Positions 1 through 9,015 of a stretch of DNA of 64,000 nucleotides are shown here, in pieces. The notes under the pieces are model-generated. The model had not been told where the DNA came from and did not search any database. It worked only from the letters and a program-made list of their open reading frames with translations. The translations under genes and the position numbers were made by a program. Within the stretch, counting starts at the first letter, position 1. Every line of letters starts with the position of its first letter. This stretch comes from Sphingomonas sp. SUN039 (lineage in GTDB: Bacteria; Pseudomonadota; Alphaproteobacteria; Sphingomonadales; Sphingomonadaceae), in assembly GCF_024758725.1 (NCBI RefSeq), contig NZ_CP096972.1, positions 2,710,001 through 2,774,000 of the forward strand. The letters run 5' to 3'.

Positions 1-2633
1 AACACCAGTTCGTCATGGACCGTCAGCAGCATCCGCACATCGGGCAGCCCTGCCGCGACGAGCGCGGGCGTCATCCGGACCATCGCGCGCTTGATGATGT
101 CGGCGCTGGTGCCCTGGATCGGCGCGTTGATTGCGGCGCGCTCGGCACCTTGGCGCTCGTGCTGAACCTTCGAATCGATGTTGGTGAACCAGACTTTCCG
201 CCCGAACAGCGTGCTGGTGAATCCGGTTTCCTTCACATGCTGCAACGTCTCGGCGATGTAGCGGTTGATGCCCGGGAAGCGCTCGAAATAACGGTCGATC
301 AGCGCCTGCGCCTCGTCCGCCGTCGTCCCCATGCGCCCGGCCAACCCCCAGCGCGAGATGCCGTAGAGGATCGAGAAGTTGATCGTCTTCGCTTTGCCGC
401 GCGTGTCGCGGTTGACCTCGCCGAACAGTTCCTCGGCGGTCAGGCTGTGGATGTCGTCGCCATTCGCAAACGCTGCCTTCAATGCGGGCACATCGGCCAT
501 ATGCGCGGCGAGGCGCAGCTCGATCTGCGAATAATCGGCGCTGAGCAGGACATTGCCCGGTTCCGCCACGAACGCATCGCGGATGCGGCGTCCGGCCTCG
601 GTGCGGACGGGGATATTTTGCAGATTGGGGTCGTTCGACGACAGCCGCCCGGTTTGCGCGCCGACCAGGCTGTAGCTGGTGTGGACGCGCCCCGTCGCCG
701 GATTGATCTGTGCCTGCAGCGCGTCGGTATAGGTCGATTTGAGTTTCGAAACCTGCCGCCAATCGAGCACCTTGCGCGCTACTTCGACGCCTTCGCCCGC
801 CAGCCGTTCGAGTTCGTTGACATCGGTCGAATAAGCGCCGGTCTTGCCCTTGCGCCCACCCTTCAGGCCCATGCGGTCGAACAACACCTGCCCCAATTGC
901 ACCGGGCTGCCGACCTGGAACGGCCCGCCGGCCGCCGCATGGATTTCGCCTTCGAGCCGAACCATATCGTGCGCGAATTCGGCGGACAGTTTCGCCAGTT
1001 CCTCGCGGTCGACCTTGATGCCGTGACGCTCCATTTCGCCGATCACGGCAACGAGCGGGCGGTCGACGCGCTCATACACGACGGTCGCCGCCTCGCGCGA
1101 CAGGCGCGGCTTGAAACGGTGGTAGAGCCGGAGCGTCACATCGGCGTCCTCGGCGGCATAGCGCGTCGCGTCGCGCAACGGCACCTGGTCGAAGCTGATC
1201 TGCGCCTTTCCCTTGCCGCACACCTCGGCAAAGGCGATGCATTTATGGCCGAGGTGAAGCGACGCCAGCTCGTCCATCGAATGGTTGAACTGCTTGCCCG
1301 CGTCGAGCGCGAAACTCATCAGCAGCGTATCGTCATAGGGCGCGACGGCAATCCCGTGACGCGCCAATATCGTCATGTCGTATTTGGCGTTGTGCGCCAC
1401 CTTCAGCACCGACGGGTCTTCGAGCAATGTCTTCAGCCGCGCGACCGCCGCGTCGAACGGGGCCTGCTCCGGCCGTTCGGCAAACATGTCGGTGCCACCA
1501 TGCGCGAGCGGGACATAGCAAGCGCGTCCCGGCGTCACGCACAGGCTGAACCCGATCAGCCGCGCCTGCGTCGCATCGAGGCCGTCGGTTTCGGTGTCGA
1601 AGGCGACCAGCCCGGCCGTGCGCGCCGTCTCGATCCACTGGTCGAGCCGTTCCAGCGTCGTTACGCAGTCATAGCTGTCGAGATCGAACGGCGTGGTATC
1701 GACCGGCAGTTCGGCGTCGGCGTCGGCGCGCGCCGCCGTGCCGCCGTTGCCGCTCGGGATGGCACTCGCCCCGCCGACTTTGGCGAGCAGCGACTTGAAC
1801 CCGTGGTGCGACAGGAACGCGCGCAGCGGTTCTTCGGGAATGCCCTTCAGCACCAGATCGTCGAGCGGTTCGGGCAGATCGACCCCGCATTCGAGTTCGA
1901 CCAGCCGCCGCGACAACCGCGCCATGTCGGCATGTTCGATGAGGTTGTCGCGCAACTTCCCCGGCTTCATCGCGGATGCCGCCGCCAGCACTGCCTCGAG
2001 ATCGCCATGCTCGACGATCAGCTTCGATGCCGTCTTGGGGCCGACGCCGGGGACGCCGGGCACGTTGTCGACGCTGTCGCCCATCAACGCCAGCACATCG
2101 CCCAGCCGTTCGGGGCCGACGCCGAATTTCTCGACGACATAGTCCGGCCCGATGCGCCGGTTGTTCATCGTGTCGAGCAAATCCACCCCCGGCTCGATCA
2201 GCTGCATCAAGTCCTTGTCGGAGGAAACGATTGTGACCTGCCAACCCTTTGCCAGTGCCGCTTTGGTGTAACAGCCGATGATGTCGTCGGCTTCGAGCCC
2301 TTCGGTCTCGATGCACGGGATCGAGAACGCGCGGGTCGCATCGCGGATCATCGGAAACTGCGGGACCAGATCTTCGGGCGGCGGCGGGCGGTGCGCCTTA
2401 TACTGGTCGTACATGTCGTTGCGGAACGTCTTCGACGACGCATCGAGAATGACGGCCATATGCGTCGGGCCATCGGCAGCCGTCAGGTCCGCTGCCAGTT
2501 TCCACAGCATCGTCGTATAGCCGTACACCGCGCCGACCGGTTCGCCCCGGATATTGGTCAGCGGCGGCAGGCGGTGGTAAGCGCGGAAAATATAGCCCGA
2601 GCCGTCGACAAGATAGAGGTGGTTGGCAGTCAT
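1..2633 (-). CDS. polA: DNA polymerase I, C-terminus beyond the window
   Basis: Replicative gap filling and repair polymerase, cytoplasmic. 877 codons are visible from an ATG at 2633. The N-terminal third is the 5'-3' exonuclease (acidic motif EADDIIG, then VPGVPGVGPKTA). The 3'-5' proofreading domain is intact, with FDTETDGLD and a later YAAEDADVTLRL. The polymerase shows motif A (SADYSQIELR), motif B (RGKAKTINFSILYG) and motif C (VHDELV, H873-D874-E875). About 50 residues should lie outside the window, judging from the roughly 930-residue family length. A Phe sits at the motif B sugar-selectivity position, as in E. coli Pol I. The long antisense frame over this gene is a codon-bias shadow. 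Confidence 0.97.
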   Translation of the reverse strand, partial: MTANHLYLVDGSGYIFRAYHRLPPLTNIRGEPVGAVYGYTTMLWKLAADLTAADGPTHMAVILDASSKTFRNDMYDQYKAHRPPPPEDLVPQFPMIRDATRAFSIPCIETEGLEADDIIGCYTKAALAKGWQVTIVSSDKDLMQLIEPGVDLLDTMNNRRIGPDYVVEKFGVGPERLGDVLALMGDSVDNVPGVPGVGPKTASKLIVEHGDLEAVLAAASAMKPGKLRDNLIEHADMARLSRRLVELECGVDLPEPLDDLVLKGIPEEPLRAFLSHHGFKSLLAKVGGASAIPSGNGGTAARADADAELPVDTTPFDLDSYDCVTTLERLDQWIETARTAGLVAFDTETDGLDATQARLIGFSLCVTPGRACYVPLAHGGTDMFAERPEQAPFDAAVARLKTLLEDPSVLKVAHNAKYDMTILARHGIAVAPYDDTLLMSFALDAGKQFNHSMDELASLHLGHKCIAFAEVCGKGKAQISFDQVPLRDATRYAAEDADVTLRLYHRFKPRLSREAATVVYERVDRPLVAVIGEMERHGIKVDREELAKLSAEFAHDMVRLEGEIHAAAGGPFQVGSPVQLGQVLFDRMGLKGGRKGKTGAYSTDVNELERLAGEGVEVARKVLDWRQVSKLKSTYTDALQAQINPATGRVHTSYSLVGAQTGRLSSNDPNLQNIPVRTEAGRRIRDAFVAEPGNVLLSADYSQIELRLAAHMADVPALKAAFANGDDIHSLTAEELFGEVNRDTRGKAKTINFSILYGISRWGLAGRMGTTADEAQALIDRYFERFPGINRYIAETLQHVKETGFTSTLFGRKVWFTNIDSKVQHERQGAERAAINAPIQGTSADIIKRAMVRMTPALVAAGLPDVRMLLTVHDELV

Positions 2634-2713
2634 CTGCGGGGCGGTTTAGCGGCGGGGAGGCACGCGGGCTAGTGCGGTGTCGCACCGCCGCGACGACTGC
2701 GCCGCCCGCAAGC

Positions 2714-3469
2714 TCAGAACGGCAGCCAGCGGCTCTTTTCGCTGAACTTCATATAGCCGATATTGACGCCCAGCCGCGCCCCGACGCCGAGCCGCACCGG
2801 GATCAGCACGACGCTGCCGCGCCGCAGATAGGTCGCCGAAAAACCGCCGACGAAATAGGCGCGGCCCTCGGCCTGCGGATAGCGTTTGTAGAGATCCTGG
2901 CTGTCGTAGAGATTATAGACGAGTGTGAAGACCTTGGTCGCGTCGCCGCCCGCGTCGAAGCCGATCGACGGCCCGGTCCAGTATACCGGGCGCTCGCCCT
3001 CGACCGAATGCTTCATCGTGCCCGAGCCGTAGCGCAAGCCCACGACCAGCGCGAGCGCGGCCTCGCGTCCCGCGATATAGGCATTGGGCTCGCCCTGGTC
3101 GGCAAGAATGCGCTCGATGATCCCGGCGAGACCCGCCGCACCCTTGCCGAACACGCCCTCGGCGGCACCGATCAGGTCGTCCTTGTGATAGGTCGGCGTC
3201 TTTTGCGTCGCCAGCGTCGAGGCGGGCGGTGCAGCCATATTCGAGGGCACGGCCGGCGGCGTCGACAGCGGCATGTCGGTGGGTTGCGACGGGGCGGGTG
3301 CCGTCGGAGTCGCGGGCGGATTGACCGCCGTACCCCGCTCGCCGGGGAGCGGGGCGACATCGTTTTGTGCGGCCGCCGTATTGGGATCGATGGTTTTGAC
3401 CTGCGCGACGGCAGGGGCGGCGATGACGGCCAGTGCCGCGATCAGCCATCCGGCCAGGTTCCTGTACAT
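2714..3469 (-). CDS. eipA: EipA-like DUF1134 envelope protein
   Basis: 251 residues. The ATG at 3469 follows a GGGGCG purine stretch and opens a Sec signal peptide (hydrophobic AGWLIAALAVIAAPAVAQ). A Pro/Ala/Thr-rich linker follows (about residues 25-75), then a conserved beta-rich domain with GLRYGSGTM, GPSIGFDAGGDA and GVGARLGVNIGYMKFS, ending SRWLPF. This is the DUF1134 pattern; characterized members (EipA in Brucella and Caulobacter) are periplasmic proteins linked to cell-envelope integrity. An upstream in-frame extension exists but lacks a signal peptide, so the shorter start is preferred. It lies between polA (same strand) and a tRNA gene with no obvious operon partner. Family assignment is confident; the exact role is inferred. 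Confidence 0.85.
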   Translation of the reverse strand: MYRNLAGWLIAALAVIAAPAVAQVKTIDPNTAAAQNDVAPLPGERGTAVNPPATPTAPAPSQPTDMPLSTPPAVPSNMAAPPASTLATQKTPTYHKDDLIGAAEGVFGKGAAGLAGIIERILADQGEPNAYIAGREAALALVVGLRYGSGTMKHSVEGERPVYWTGPSIGFDAGGDATKVFTLVYNLYDSQDLYKRYPQAEGRAYFVGGFSATYLRRGSVVLIPVRLGVGARLGVNIGYMKFSEKSRWLPF

Positions 3470-3647
3470 TCGACGCCCCTTTCGCGGACACAGCTCGAGC
3501 GCCTTAGAATCGATGCTACCTGTCGCTGCAATGAATCGCGCGGTGACCCGAGTCGATTTCGCGGCGGAACGAAAGCACGTCACGGGCCGGTCGCGGCGGT
3601 TGATCGCTTCCCTGCCGCTCGCTATAGGCCGTCGCTCGCTGCCAGCC

Positions 3648-3739
3648 GGAGACGTGGGTGAGTGGCTGAAACCAACGGTTTGCTAAACCGTCGTAGCGGG
3701 TAACCGCTACCGCGAGTTCGAATCTCGCCGTCTCCGCCA
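3648..3739 (+). tRNA. tRNA-Ser(GCU)
   Basis: A class II tRNA with a long variable arm. The acceptor strand GGAGACG (3648-3654) pairs with CGTCTCC (3729-3735), followed by discriminator G and an encoded CCA (3737-3739). The anticodon loop TTGCTAA places anticodon GCT at 3682-3684, reading AGC/AGU serine codons. The variable arm is the GTAGCGGGTAACCGCTAC hairpin and the T arm contains GTTCGAATC. No duplicated 3' end that would mark an integrated element was seen nearby. Confidence 0.97.
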
Positions 3740-3784
3740 GCCGCCCGTCGCGATCACGCCGACCGGCCCCCTCCATTCGACTCT

Positions 3785-5626
3785 TCACGATTGCACCCAC
3801 AGGCTCTGCAGTCGGCGGACGATCTGTGCGCTGTGCGTCGCGTGCAGGAACCGACCGCCATCGGGTTCAATGACAAAAGCGCAACCCGGCAATCGCCCCA
3901 GCCAATAATCGCGCGCGTCCTCCGCAAAGTACAACGGGTCTTGCGCGCCGCTCATCACCGTCCAGTTGGTGCCATCGGCAAGGACCGGCAGCGGCAGGCG
4001 TGCGCCCTGGGCGGCATGCTCCATGACGAAGCCGCGCATGCCGAGCGCCGACTGCCGTCCGCCCCGGACGAGCGCCGCCATTTCCGCCGGATCGTCGCAG
4101 ACCGCCTGATCGATCGCCGATCCGCGCACGCTTTCGCGCATCATCCGCGCGATCTGGTCCGAACTGGTCCGCCGCGAGAGGATCGCGGCGAGCGGTTCGA
4201 GCATGGCCGGGGTGTCATAAACCCACCCCTTGGTCCGGCCCATCATGCCGCTGCGCGCACGGTCGAGTTCGACGGGCGGGTCGGGTCCGAGCAGGATGCC
4301 CCCGGCGATGCGCGTGCCGAGTTGCGATGCGGTGACCACCGCCGGTTGCGCGCCGCCGCGCGACAGGATCAGCGCGCGCGGGATATCGAGCGCATCGAGC
4401 ACTGCCGCGACATCGCGGGCCGCCGCCGCCCAGATGTCGGTCCCGACTGAATCGGTCAGGCCATAGCCGGGTCGCTCGACGACAATCGCACGGATACCAG
4501 GCTCGCGCAGCGCGGCCAGCAACCGGGGCGACTGCGCCCGGCCGCCGGTCGTGGTATGAAACACGATTACGGGCATGCCGTCTGCGGGACCGTGATCGGA
4601 CACGGCAATGCGTCCGCCCGTCGGACGCGGCACGAACCGTAGGGGGTCGCCGCTCGGACGACCGGGCAAATGGAAGACGACGTCGCAGGCGTCGGCCAGC
4701 CCCGCCAGCGCATCGACTTCTGCGACGATCCGGCTGAGATCGACGGCGCTCGACACGCCGCAGGCGGCATAAACTGCCTTGAGCGCAGCTTTGGTGCCGG
4801 CGGACGAAACGCCGACCCGAGCTGCGGCGGCGTTCCGCGTCGCACCGTTCGCGACCTCGCGGGCGAGACGGGCTTCACGCACCCGCAAACCGAACAGCTC
4901 GGCGAACAACGCTTCGGTATGCGCGGGCGGGGTGATGTCGCCCGCCGCCACCGACAGCGCATAACGGACGAGGTCGCTTTGCCGCGATGCGCCGGTCTTT
5001 CGCATCGCAGAGGCAACCAGCTTGCGCCCGGTTTCATAGGCGATGCCGACCCGCCCCGACGCCGCGCGCAATTCACCCTCGCTCGCCAACGCGCGCAACA
5101 GGCGGACCTCGGACGCGGTCAACGCATAGGCCTTGGCCGCCGCCGCCCAGCTGTCGTCGCCCGGGCTGAACGCGAGCACGACATGCGAAGCGCGCCCTGC
5201 TTCCACCGCCGCGGCAACTTCGGGCGCGACCGGCCAGCGGCGCGCGCTGGCCGCCCGCGCGGCGGCAATCGCGACCGGGCGGCCATTGCGCCCGTCGGCA
5301 ATCGCCGCCACCCGGGGGTCGTCGGTCAGCTCGCTCAGGATGCGCGCGATCAGGTCCGAATCGTGCAGCCAGTCGGCAAAACGTGCGTCGGCGACGACAA
5401 TGCTGCCGTCGCGCTGCGCCGCAGCCGAGGCGAACGCATCCGAATGCAGGTCGGCAACGGTCCCGGCCGCTGTCGCGCCGCCCTCGGCAATCAGCGCGGC
5501 GAGCTCGCCGGGATAATGGTCGATGGCCGCGCCGAAACCTTCTGGGTCGTCGGCAAACGGGCGCAGCATCTCGCCATCGGCCTCCGCCCGACGCAGGGCT
5601 CCAAGGAAATCGAGCGCGCGATGCAT
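3785..5626 (-). CDS. Tandem LuxR-like HTH fused to alpha/beta hydrolase
   Basis: 613 residues from the ATG at 5626. Residues 60-160 resemble a sensory domain (DGSIVVADARFADWL). Residues 168-225 are a LuxR-like helix-turn-helix (LTASEVRLLRALASEGELR, then RKTGASRQSDLVR). Residues 238-305 are a second, more degenerate copy. From residue 335 to the end is an alpha/beta hydrolase: HTTTGGR as oxyanion region, VVERPGYGLTD, nucleophile elbow LSRGGAQ (Ser422, with Leu where the first Gly of GxSxG is usual), Asp563 in GAQDPLYF, and His595 or His598 near the C-terminus. It follows the sugar transporter by 65 bases on the same strand, so it may belong to the alpha-glucan operon. Substrate and DNA target are unknown; hydrolase activity is inferred from the triad. 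Confidence 0.75.
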   Translation of the reverse strand: MHRALDFLGALRRAEADGEMLRPFADDPEGFGAAIDHYPGELAALIAEGGATAAGTVADLHSDAFASAAAQRDGSIVVADARFADWLHDSDLIARILSELTDDPRVAAIADGRNGRPVAIAAARAASARRWPVAPEVAAAVEAGRASHVVLAFSPGDDSWAAAAKAYALTASEVRLLRALASEGELRAASGRVGIAYETGRKLVASAMRKTGASRQSDLVRYALSVAAGDITPPAHTEALFAELFGLRVREARLAREVANGATRNAAAARVGVSSAGTKAALKAVYAACGVSSAVDLSRIVAEVDALAGLADACDVVFHLPGRPSGDPLRFVPRPTGGRIAVSDHGPADGMPVIVFHTTTGGRAQSPRLLAALREPGIRAIVVERPGYGLTDSVGTDIWAAAARDVAAVLDALDIPRALILSRGGAQPAVVTASQLGTRIAGGILLGPDPPVELDRARSGMMGRTKGWVYDTPAMLEPLAAILSRRTSSDQIARMMRESVRGSAIDQAVCDDPAEMAALVRGGRQSALGMRGFVMEHAAQGARLPLPVLADGTNWTVMSGAQDPLYFAEDARDYWLGRLPGCAFVIEPDGGRFLHATHSAQIVRRLQSLWVQS

Positions 5627-5691
5627 GTGGCATGTGCCTATGCCGCCCCGGGGATTTGGCAATAGCCCCAAATGGGGCGGTTGCCGGTTCG

Positions 5692-6972
5692 CTAGGCCCG
5701 GTGGCGCGCCGCGTAGAGGCCGAAGGCGGCGATGATCGCGTAGCAGATCGCCGGAATGATGAGCGCCAGGCGCAGGCTGCCCAGGGCATCCGCCGCGAAG
5801 CCGGTCAGCGGCGGCACGACGGCCCCGCCGACGATGGCGACGTTGATGATGCCCGACCCGTCCGCCGCGCGGCTGCCCAGCCCTTCGCACGCCAAAGTGA
5901 AGATCGTCGGGAACATGATCGAGTTCATCAGGCCGATGGCGAGCAGGCTGTAGCCCGACACGATGCCGCTGGTGTTGGCGGAAATGAAGAGAAGCACGAC
6001 GACCGCCGCCGCGTCGAACGCCAGCACCTTGCCCGGGCTGACCACGCGCAACACGGCAGACCCGATGAAACGACCGACCATTGCGCCGCCCCAATAGAGA
6101 CTGACCATTGTTCCTGCGGCAGCGGCGGCCAGACCCATGACGCCCGGCTGCATCAGATAGTTCACGATCAACGAACCGATCGCGACTTCGCCGCCGACAT
6201 AGAGAAAGATGCACAGCGACCCGAAGCCGAAGCGCGGGCGGTTGAGGAGGCTAAAGCCGCCGAACATCGACCCTTGTTCGTGTTGCTCGCCCTTCAGCGC
6301 GTTACGGAAAAGCCACACGACCCCTGCGACAGCGGCAAGCGCGATCGCGAGGCCCGCATAGGTCCGCACGATCGTCTGTGTCTCGGCAGTACGATAGGCG
6401 TCGAGCGCCGCGCCGGTCAGATCGGCGGCGCTGACATTGGCAAGGCTGCCGAGGATGAGCGCCGAACCGACGATGGGAAACACCGTCGTGCCGAGCGAAT
6501 TGAACGCTTGGGCAAAGGTCAGGCGGCTGTGCACGGTCTTCGCCGGACCCAGCAGGCTGATCAGCGGGTTCGAGACGACCTGGACGATGACCACCCCACT
6601 CGCCAGCACGAACAGCGCGAGCAGAAAGACGCCATATACAGCGGTTTGCGAGGCCGGGATGAACAGCAGGCAGCCCACCATCATCGTCAGCAGGCCCGCC
6701 ACCGCCGAACGCATGTAACCAAGCCGCTTGACCAGCGCCGCACCGGGCAGGCCGATGACGAAATAGGCGGCGAAGAACGCCGACTGCACCAGCATCGCCT
6801 GAAAATAGTTGAGCGTGAACAGCTCCTTCAGCTTGGGGATGATGACATCGTTGAGGCTGGTGATCCCGCCGAAGATGAAGAACAGCGCAAAGACGAAGAG
6901 CTGGAGACCCGGCGCGTTGACGCCCTGGTCGTCGCCCGGATGCGTCGTCGTTGCCGTTGCGCCCATTGCCAT
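5692..6972 (-). CDS. FucP-type MFS sugar transporter
   Basis: 426 residues, about 12 predicted membrane helices. The start ATG at 6972 is preceded by an AGGGGAAG ribosome-binding site. Features of the fucose/glucose/galactose:H+ symporter group include FALFFIFGGITSLNDVIIPK in helix 1, QSAFFAAYFVIGLP in helix 2, and FAQAFNSLGTTVFP in helix 5. It lies 12 bases after the GH97 gene at the end of the alpha-glucan operon, so the expected cargo is glucose or another sugar released by the glycoside hydrolases. The substrate is inferred from context. Confidence 0.85.
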   Translation of the reverse strand: MAMGATATTTHPGDDQGVNAPGLQLFVFALFFIFGGITSLNDVIIPKLKELFTLNYFQAMLVQSAFFAAYFVIGLPGAALVKRLGYMRSAVAGLLTMMVGCLLFIPASQTAVYGVFLLALFVLASGVVIVQVVSNPLISLLGPAKTVHSRLTFAQAFNSLGTTVFPIVGSALILGSLANVSAADLTGAALDAYRTAETQTIVRTYAGLAIALAAVAGVVWLFRNALKGEQHEQGSMFGGFSLLNRPRFGFGSLCIFLYVGGEVAIGSLIVNYLMQPGVMGLAAAAAGTMVSLYWGGAMVGRFIGSAVLRVVSPGKVLAFDAAAVVVLLFISANTSGIVSGYSLLAIGLMNSIMFPTIFTLACEGLGSRAADGSGIINVAIVGGAVVPPLTGFAADALGSLRLALIIPAICYAIIAAFGLYAARHRA

Positions 6973-6984
6973 TGCGATCTTCCC

Positions 6985-9015
6985 CTATTTGCCCGCGATG
7001 AAGCGGATTGCCTGACCGCCGCCCGGAGCGAGCCGCAAAGTCATGGCATCCGCGCTTGTGGCACGTCGCGTCTCGATGACAATGCTGTGGCGCTTGTCGG
7101 TGCGGTAATCGGCATCGTCGCCGTCGCGATAGATTTGTGCGGTGTAGGTTTTGCCGGGCGTCAGGAAATCGAGCTTCACCGTCACGTTACGCGCCTCCTC
7201 GTCGGTGATCGCGCCGAGAAACCAGTCCTCGCGCCCCTTTTGCTGGCGCGCGATGACGGCAAGGTCGCCCACTTCGCCCGCCAGCACGCGGGTGTCGGAC
7301 CAGTCGGTCGGCACGTCCTTGATGAACTGGAAGGGGCCCGGATATTTCGCATAGGCCTCGGGCGTGTCGGCGGCCATGACGAAGGGCGAATAGATCATCA
7401 CGTAATTCGCCAACTGTTTGGCGATGGTCGAGGGGATGTCGCTGTTGTCCGACCCCTTGAGGCTGAGAATGCCGGGCGTGAAATCCATCGGGCCGCCGAG
7501 CAATTGGGTGAAGACCATGTTGGTCTCATGCTCGGGCGGGTTCTTGCCTGCCCAGCTCATATACTCCATCCCGCGTCCGCCTTCGCGCGACACCCAGTTC
7601 GGGTAAGTGCGGCGCAGGCCGGTGTCCTTGACCGGCTCGTGGCTGTCGATGCCGACATGATATTTGGCGGCGGTTTCGACGACGCGGAGGTGGTGGTTCA
7701 CCATCCACTGGCCCTCGTGCCATTCGCGGTGCTTCGAGCCGTCGGCGTCGACCCGCTCGATCTCGCCCGCGTCGGTGACATAGCCGGTCTTCACCACCAT
7801 CATGCCGTGGTCCGACGCGAATTTGAACGCACGGTCGAGCTGGCTGTCGTAATGACTCGACGAGCCGCCGGTCTCGTTATGGCCGATCAGGCGGACCTTT
7901 TTCGATTTGGCGTAAGCCGCAAGCGCCTTCGCGTCGAAATCCTCGGTGGGGGTGTCGAACTGCATGTCGGTGCCATTGCCGAACCAGTCGCCGTCCCAGC
8001 CGACATTCCAGCCCTCGACGAGCAAATTCGGGATTCCGTTCGCGCTGGCGAAGTCGATGTAGCGGCGGACATTCGTATTGGTCGCGCCGTGCTTCGGCCC
8101 GCGCGCCCATGTCCATTCGTTCTTGATCATATTCCACCAGACGCCGGCGAACTTGCCGGGCTGAATCCATGATACATCGCCGAGCTTGTTCGGCTCATTG
8201 AGGTTCAGCGTAATCTGGCTTGCCTTGTAGAGGCCCGCCGCGTCGTCGCCGATGGCGATCGTGCGCCACGGCGTCAAGAAACCGGCGTCGCGCGTCACTT
8301 TCGGCGCACCCGACCCGGGGGTCAGCGACGCCTTCAGCTTCGTCCCCGAAAAACGCGCAAGGTTCATCGCCGAATAATCGGTCAGCGCGGCCTCATGGAT
8401 CGCGACATGCGTGCCGCTCGCCAGCCTGAACGTCGCCACAGTCTGCGCCGTCCCGACCGCGCTGATCGGCGTCTTTTCGTAGAGATATTCCTCGCGGTTC
8501 CAGCCATAGGCGGGCTTCCACCACGCCGTGCCGTCCTCGGCGAACGCGAATTCGGTCAGCTCCTCGGCGATGTTGACGCGCTTCAGATTGGGCTGCGCGG
8601 GCAGCGTGTAGCGAAAGCCGATACCGTCGTCGAACAGGCGAAAGGTGACGACCATTTCGCGCGCCAAATTCTTGCTCTCGCGCAGGCGGACGCGCAGCTC
8701 GGTATGGTTGTCGCGGATCGTTGTCCACTCGCCGAACGGCTGCGTCCAGGTGCTGTCGCTTGCCGACGTCGCAGCATCGACCAGCTTGAAACTGCGGTCG
8801 AGTTTCGGCGCATCGGTGAACAGGAAGCCCAATGCGCTGTTGTCGAGCAGCGCTTTCCCCTTATACCGAACAGCATAGCTCGGGCGGCCGTCGTTATCTA
8901 TCGACACTGTTACCGCGACGGTCTTGCCCGGCGATTGCGCTTGGGCGACAACCTCGGCGAGCGCGGGGTTGGCCGCAGCCAGCGCAACCAGCGAAACGAG
9001 CAATTTTGCGGTCAT
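6985..9015 (-). CDS. GH97 alpha-glucosidase, secreted
   Basis: 676 residues. The ATG at 9015 has a near-ideal AAGGAG site and overlaps the preceding gene's stop by 4 bases (translational coupling). A signal peptide ends around NPALAE. The N-terminal beta-sandwich is followed by a TIM barrel with the family-typical WWNMIKNEWTWARGPKHGA, LLVEGWNVGWDGDW and IGHNETGGSSSHYD. The segments IDSHEPVKDTG and REGGRGMEY carry glutamates where SusB-type inverting GH97 enzymes have their catalytic acid and base residues. Such enzymes release glucose from the non-reducing end of alpha-glucans in the periplasm. The inverting mechanism is an inference from motif similarity. Confidence 0.9.
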   Translation of the reverse strand: MTAKLLVSLVALAAANPALAEVVAQAQSPGKTVAVTVSIDNDGRPSYAVRYKGKALLDNSALGFLFTDAPKLDRSFKLVDAATSASDSTWTQPFGEWTTIRDNHTELRVRLRESKNLAREMVVTFRLFDDGIGFRYTLPAQPNLKRVNIAEELTEFAFAEDGTAWWKPAYGWNREEYLYEKTPISAVGTAQTVATFRLASGTHVAIHEAALTDYSAMNLARFSGTKLKASLTPGSGAPKVTRDAGFLTPWRTIAIGDDAAGLYKASQITLNLNEPNKLGDVSWIQPGKFAGVWWNMIKNEWTWARGPKHGATNTNVRRYIDFASANGIPNLLVEGWNVGWDGDWFGNGTDMQFDTPTEDFDAKALAAYAKSKKVRLIGHNETGGSSSHYDSQLDRAFKFASDHGMMVVKTGYVTDAGEIERVDADGSKHREWHEGQWMVNHHLRVVETAAKYHVGIDSHEPVKDTGLRRTYPNWVSREGGRGMEYMSWAGKNPPEHETNMVFTQLLGGPMDFTPGILSLKGSDNSDIPSTIAKQLANYVMIYSPFVMAADTPEAYAKYPGPFQFIKDVPTDWSDTRVLAGEVGDLAVIARQQKGREDWFLGAITDEEARNVTVKLDFLTPGKTYTAQIYRDGDDADYRTDKRHSIVIETRRATSADAMTLRLAPGGGQAIRFIAGK

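Noticed and set aside
15-2672. Long plus-strand frame (885 codons) over polA
   Set aside because: It is antisense to a gene with all DNA polymerase I motifs and arises from GC-rich codon bias; its product is Arg/His-rich with no domain.
3648-3739. tRNA-Ser as attachment site of an integrated element
   Set aside because: No repeated tRNA 3' end, integrase or composition shift was found beside it.
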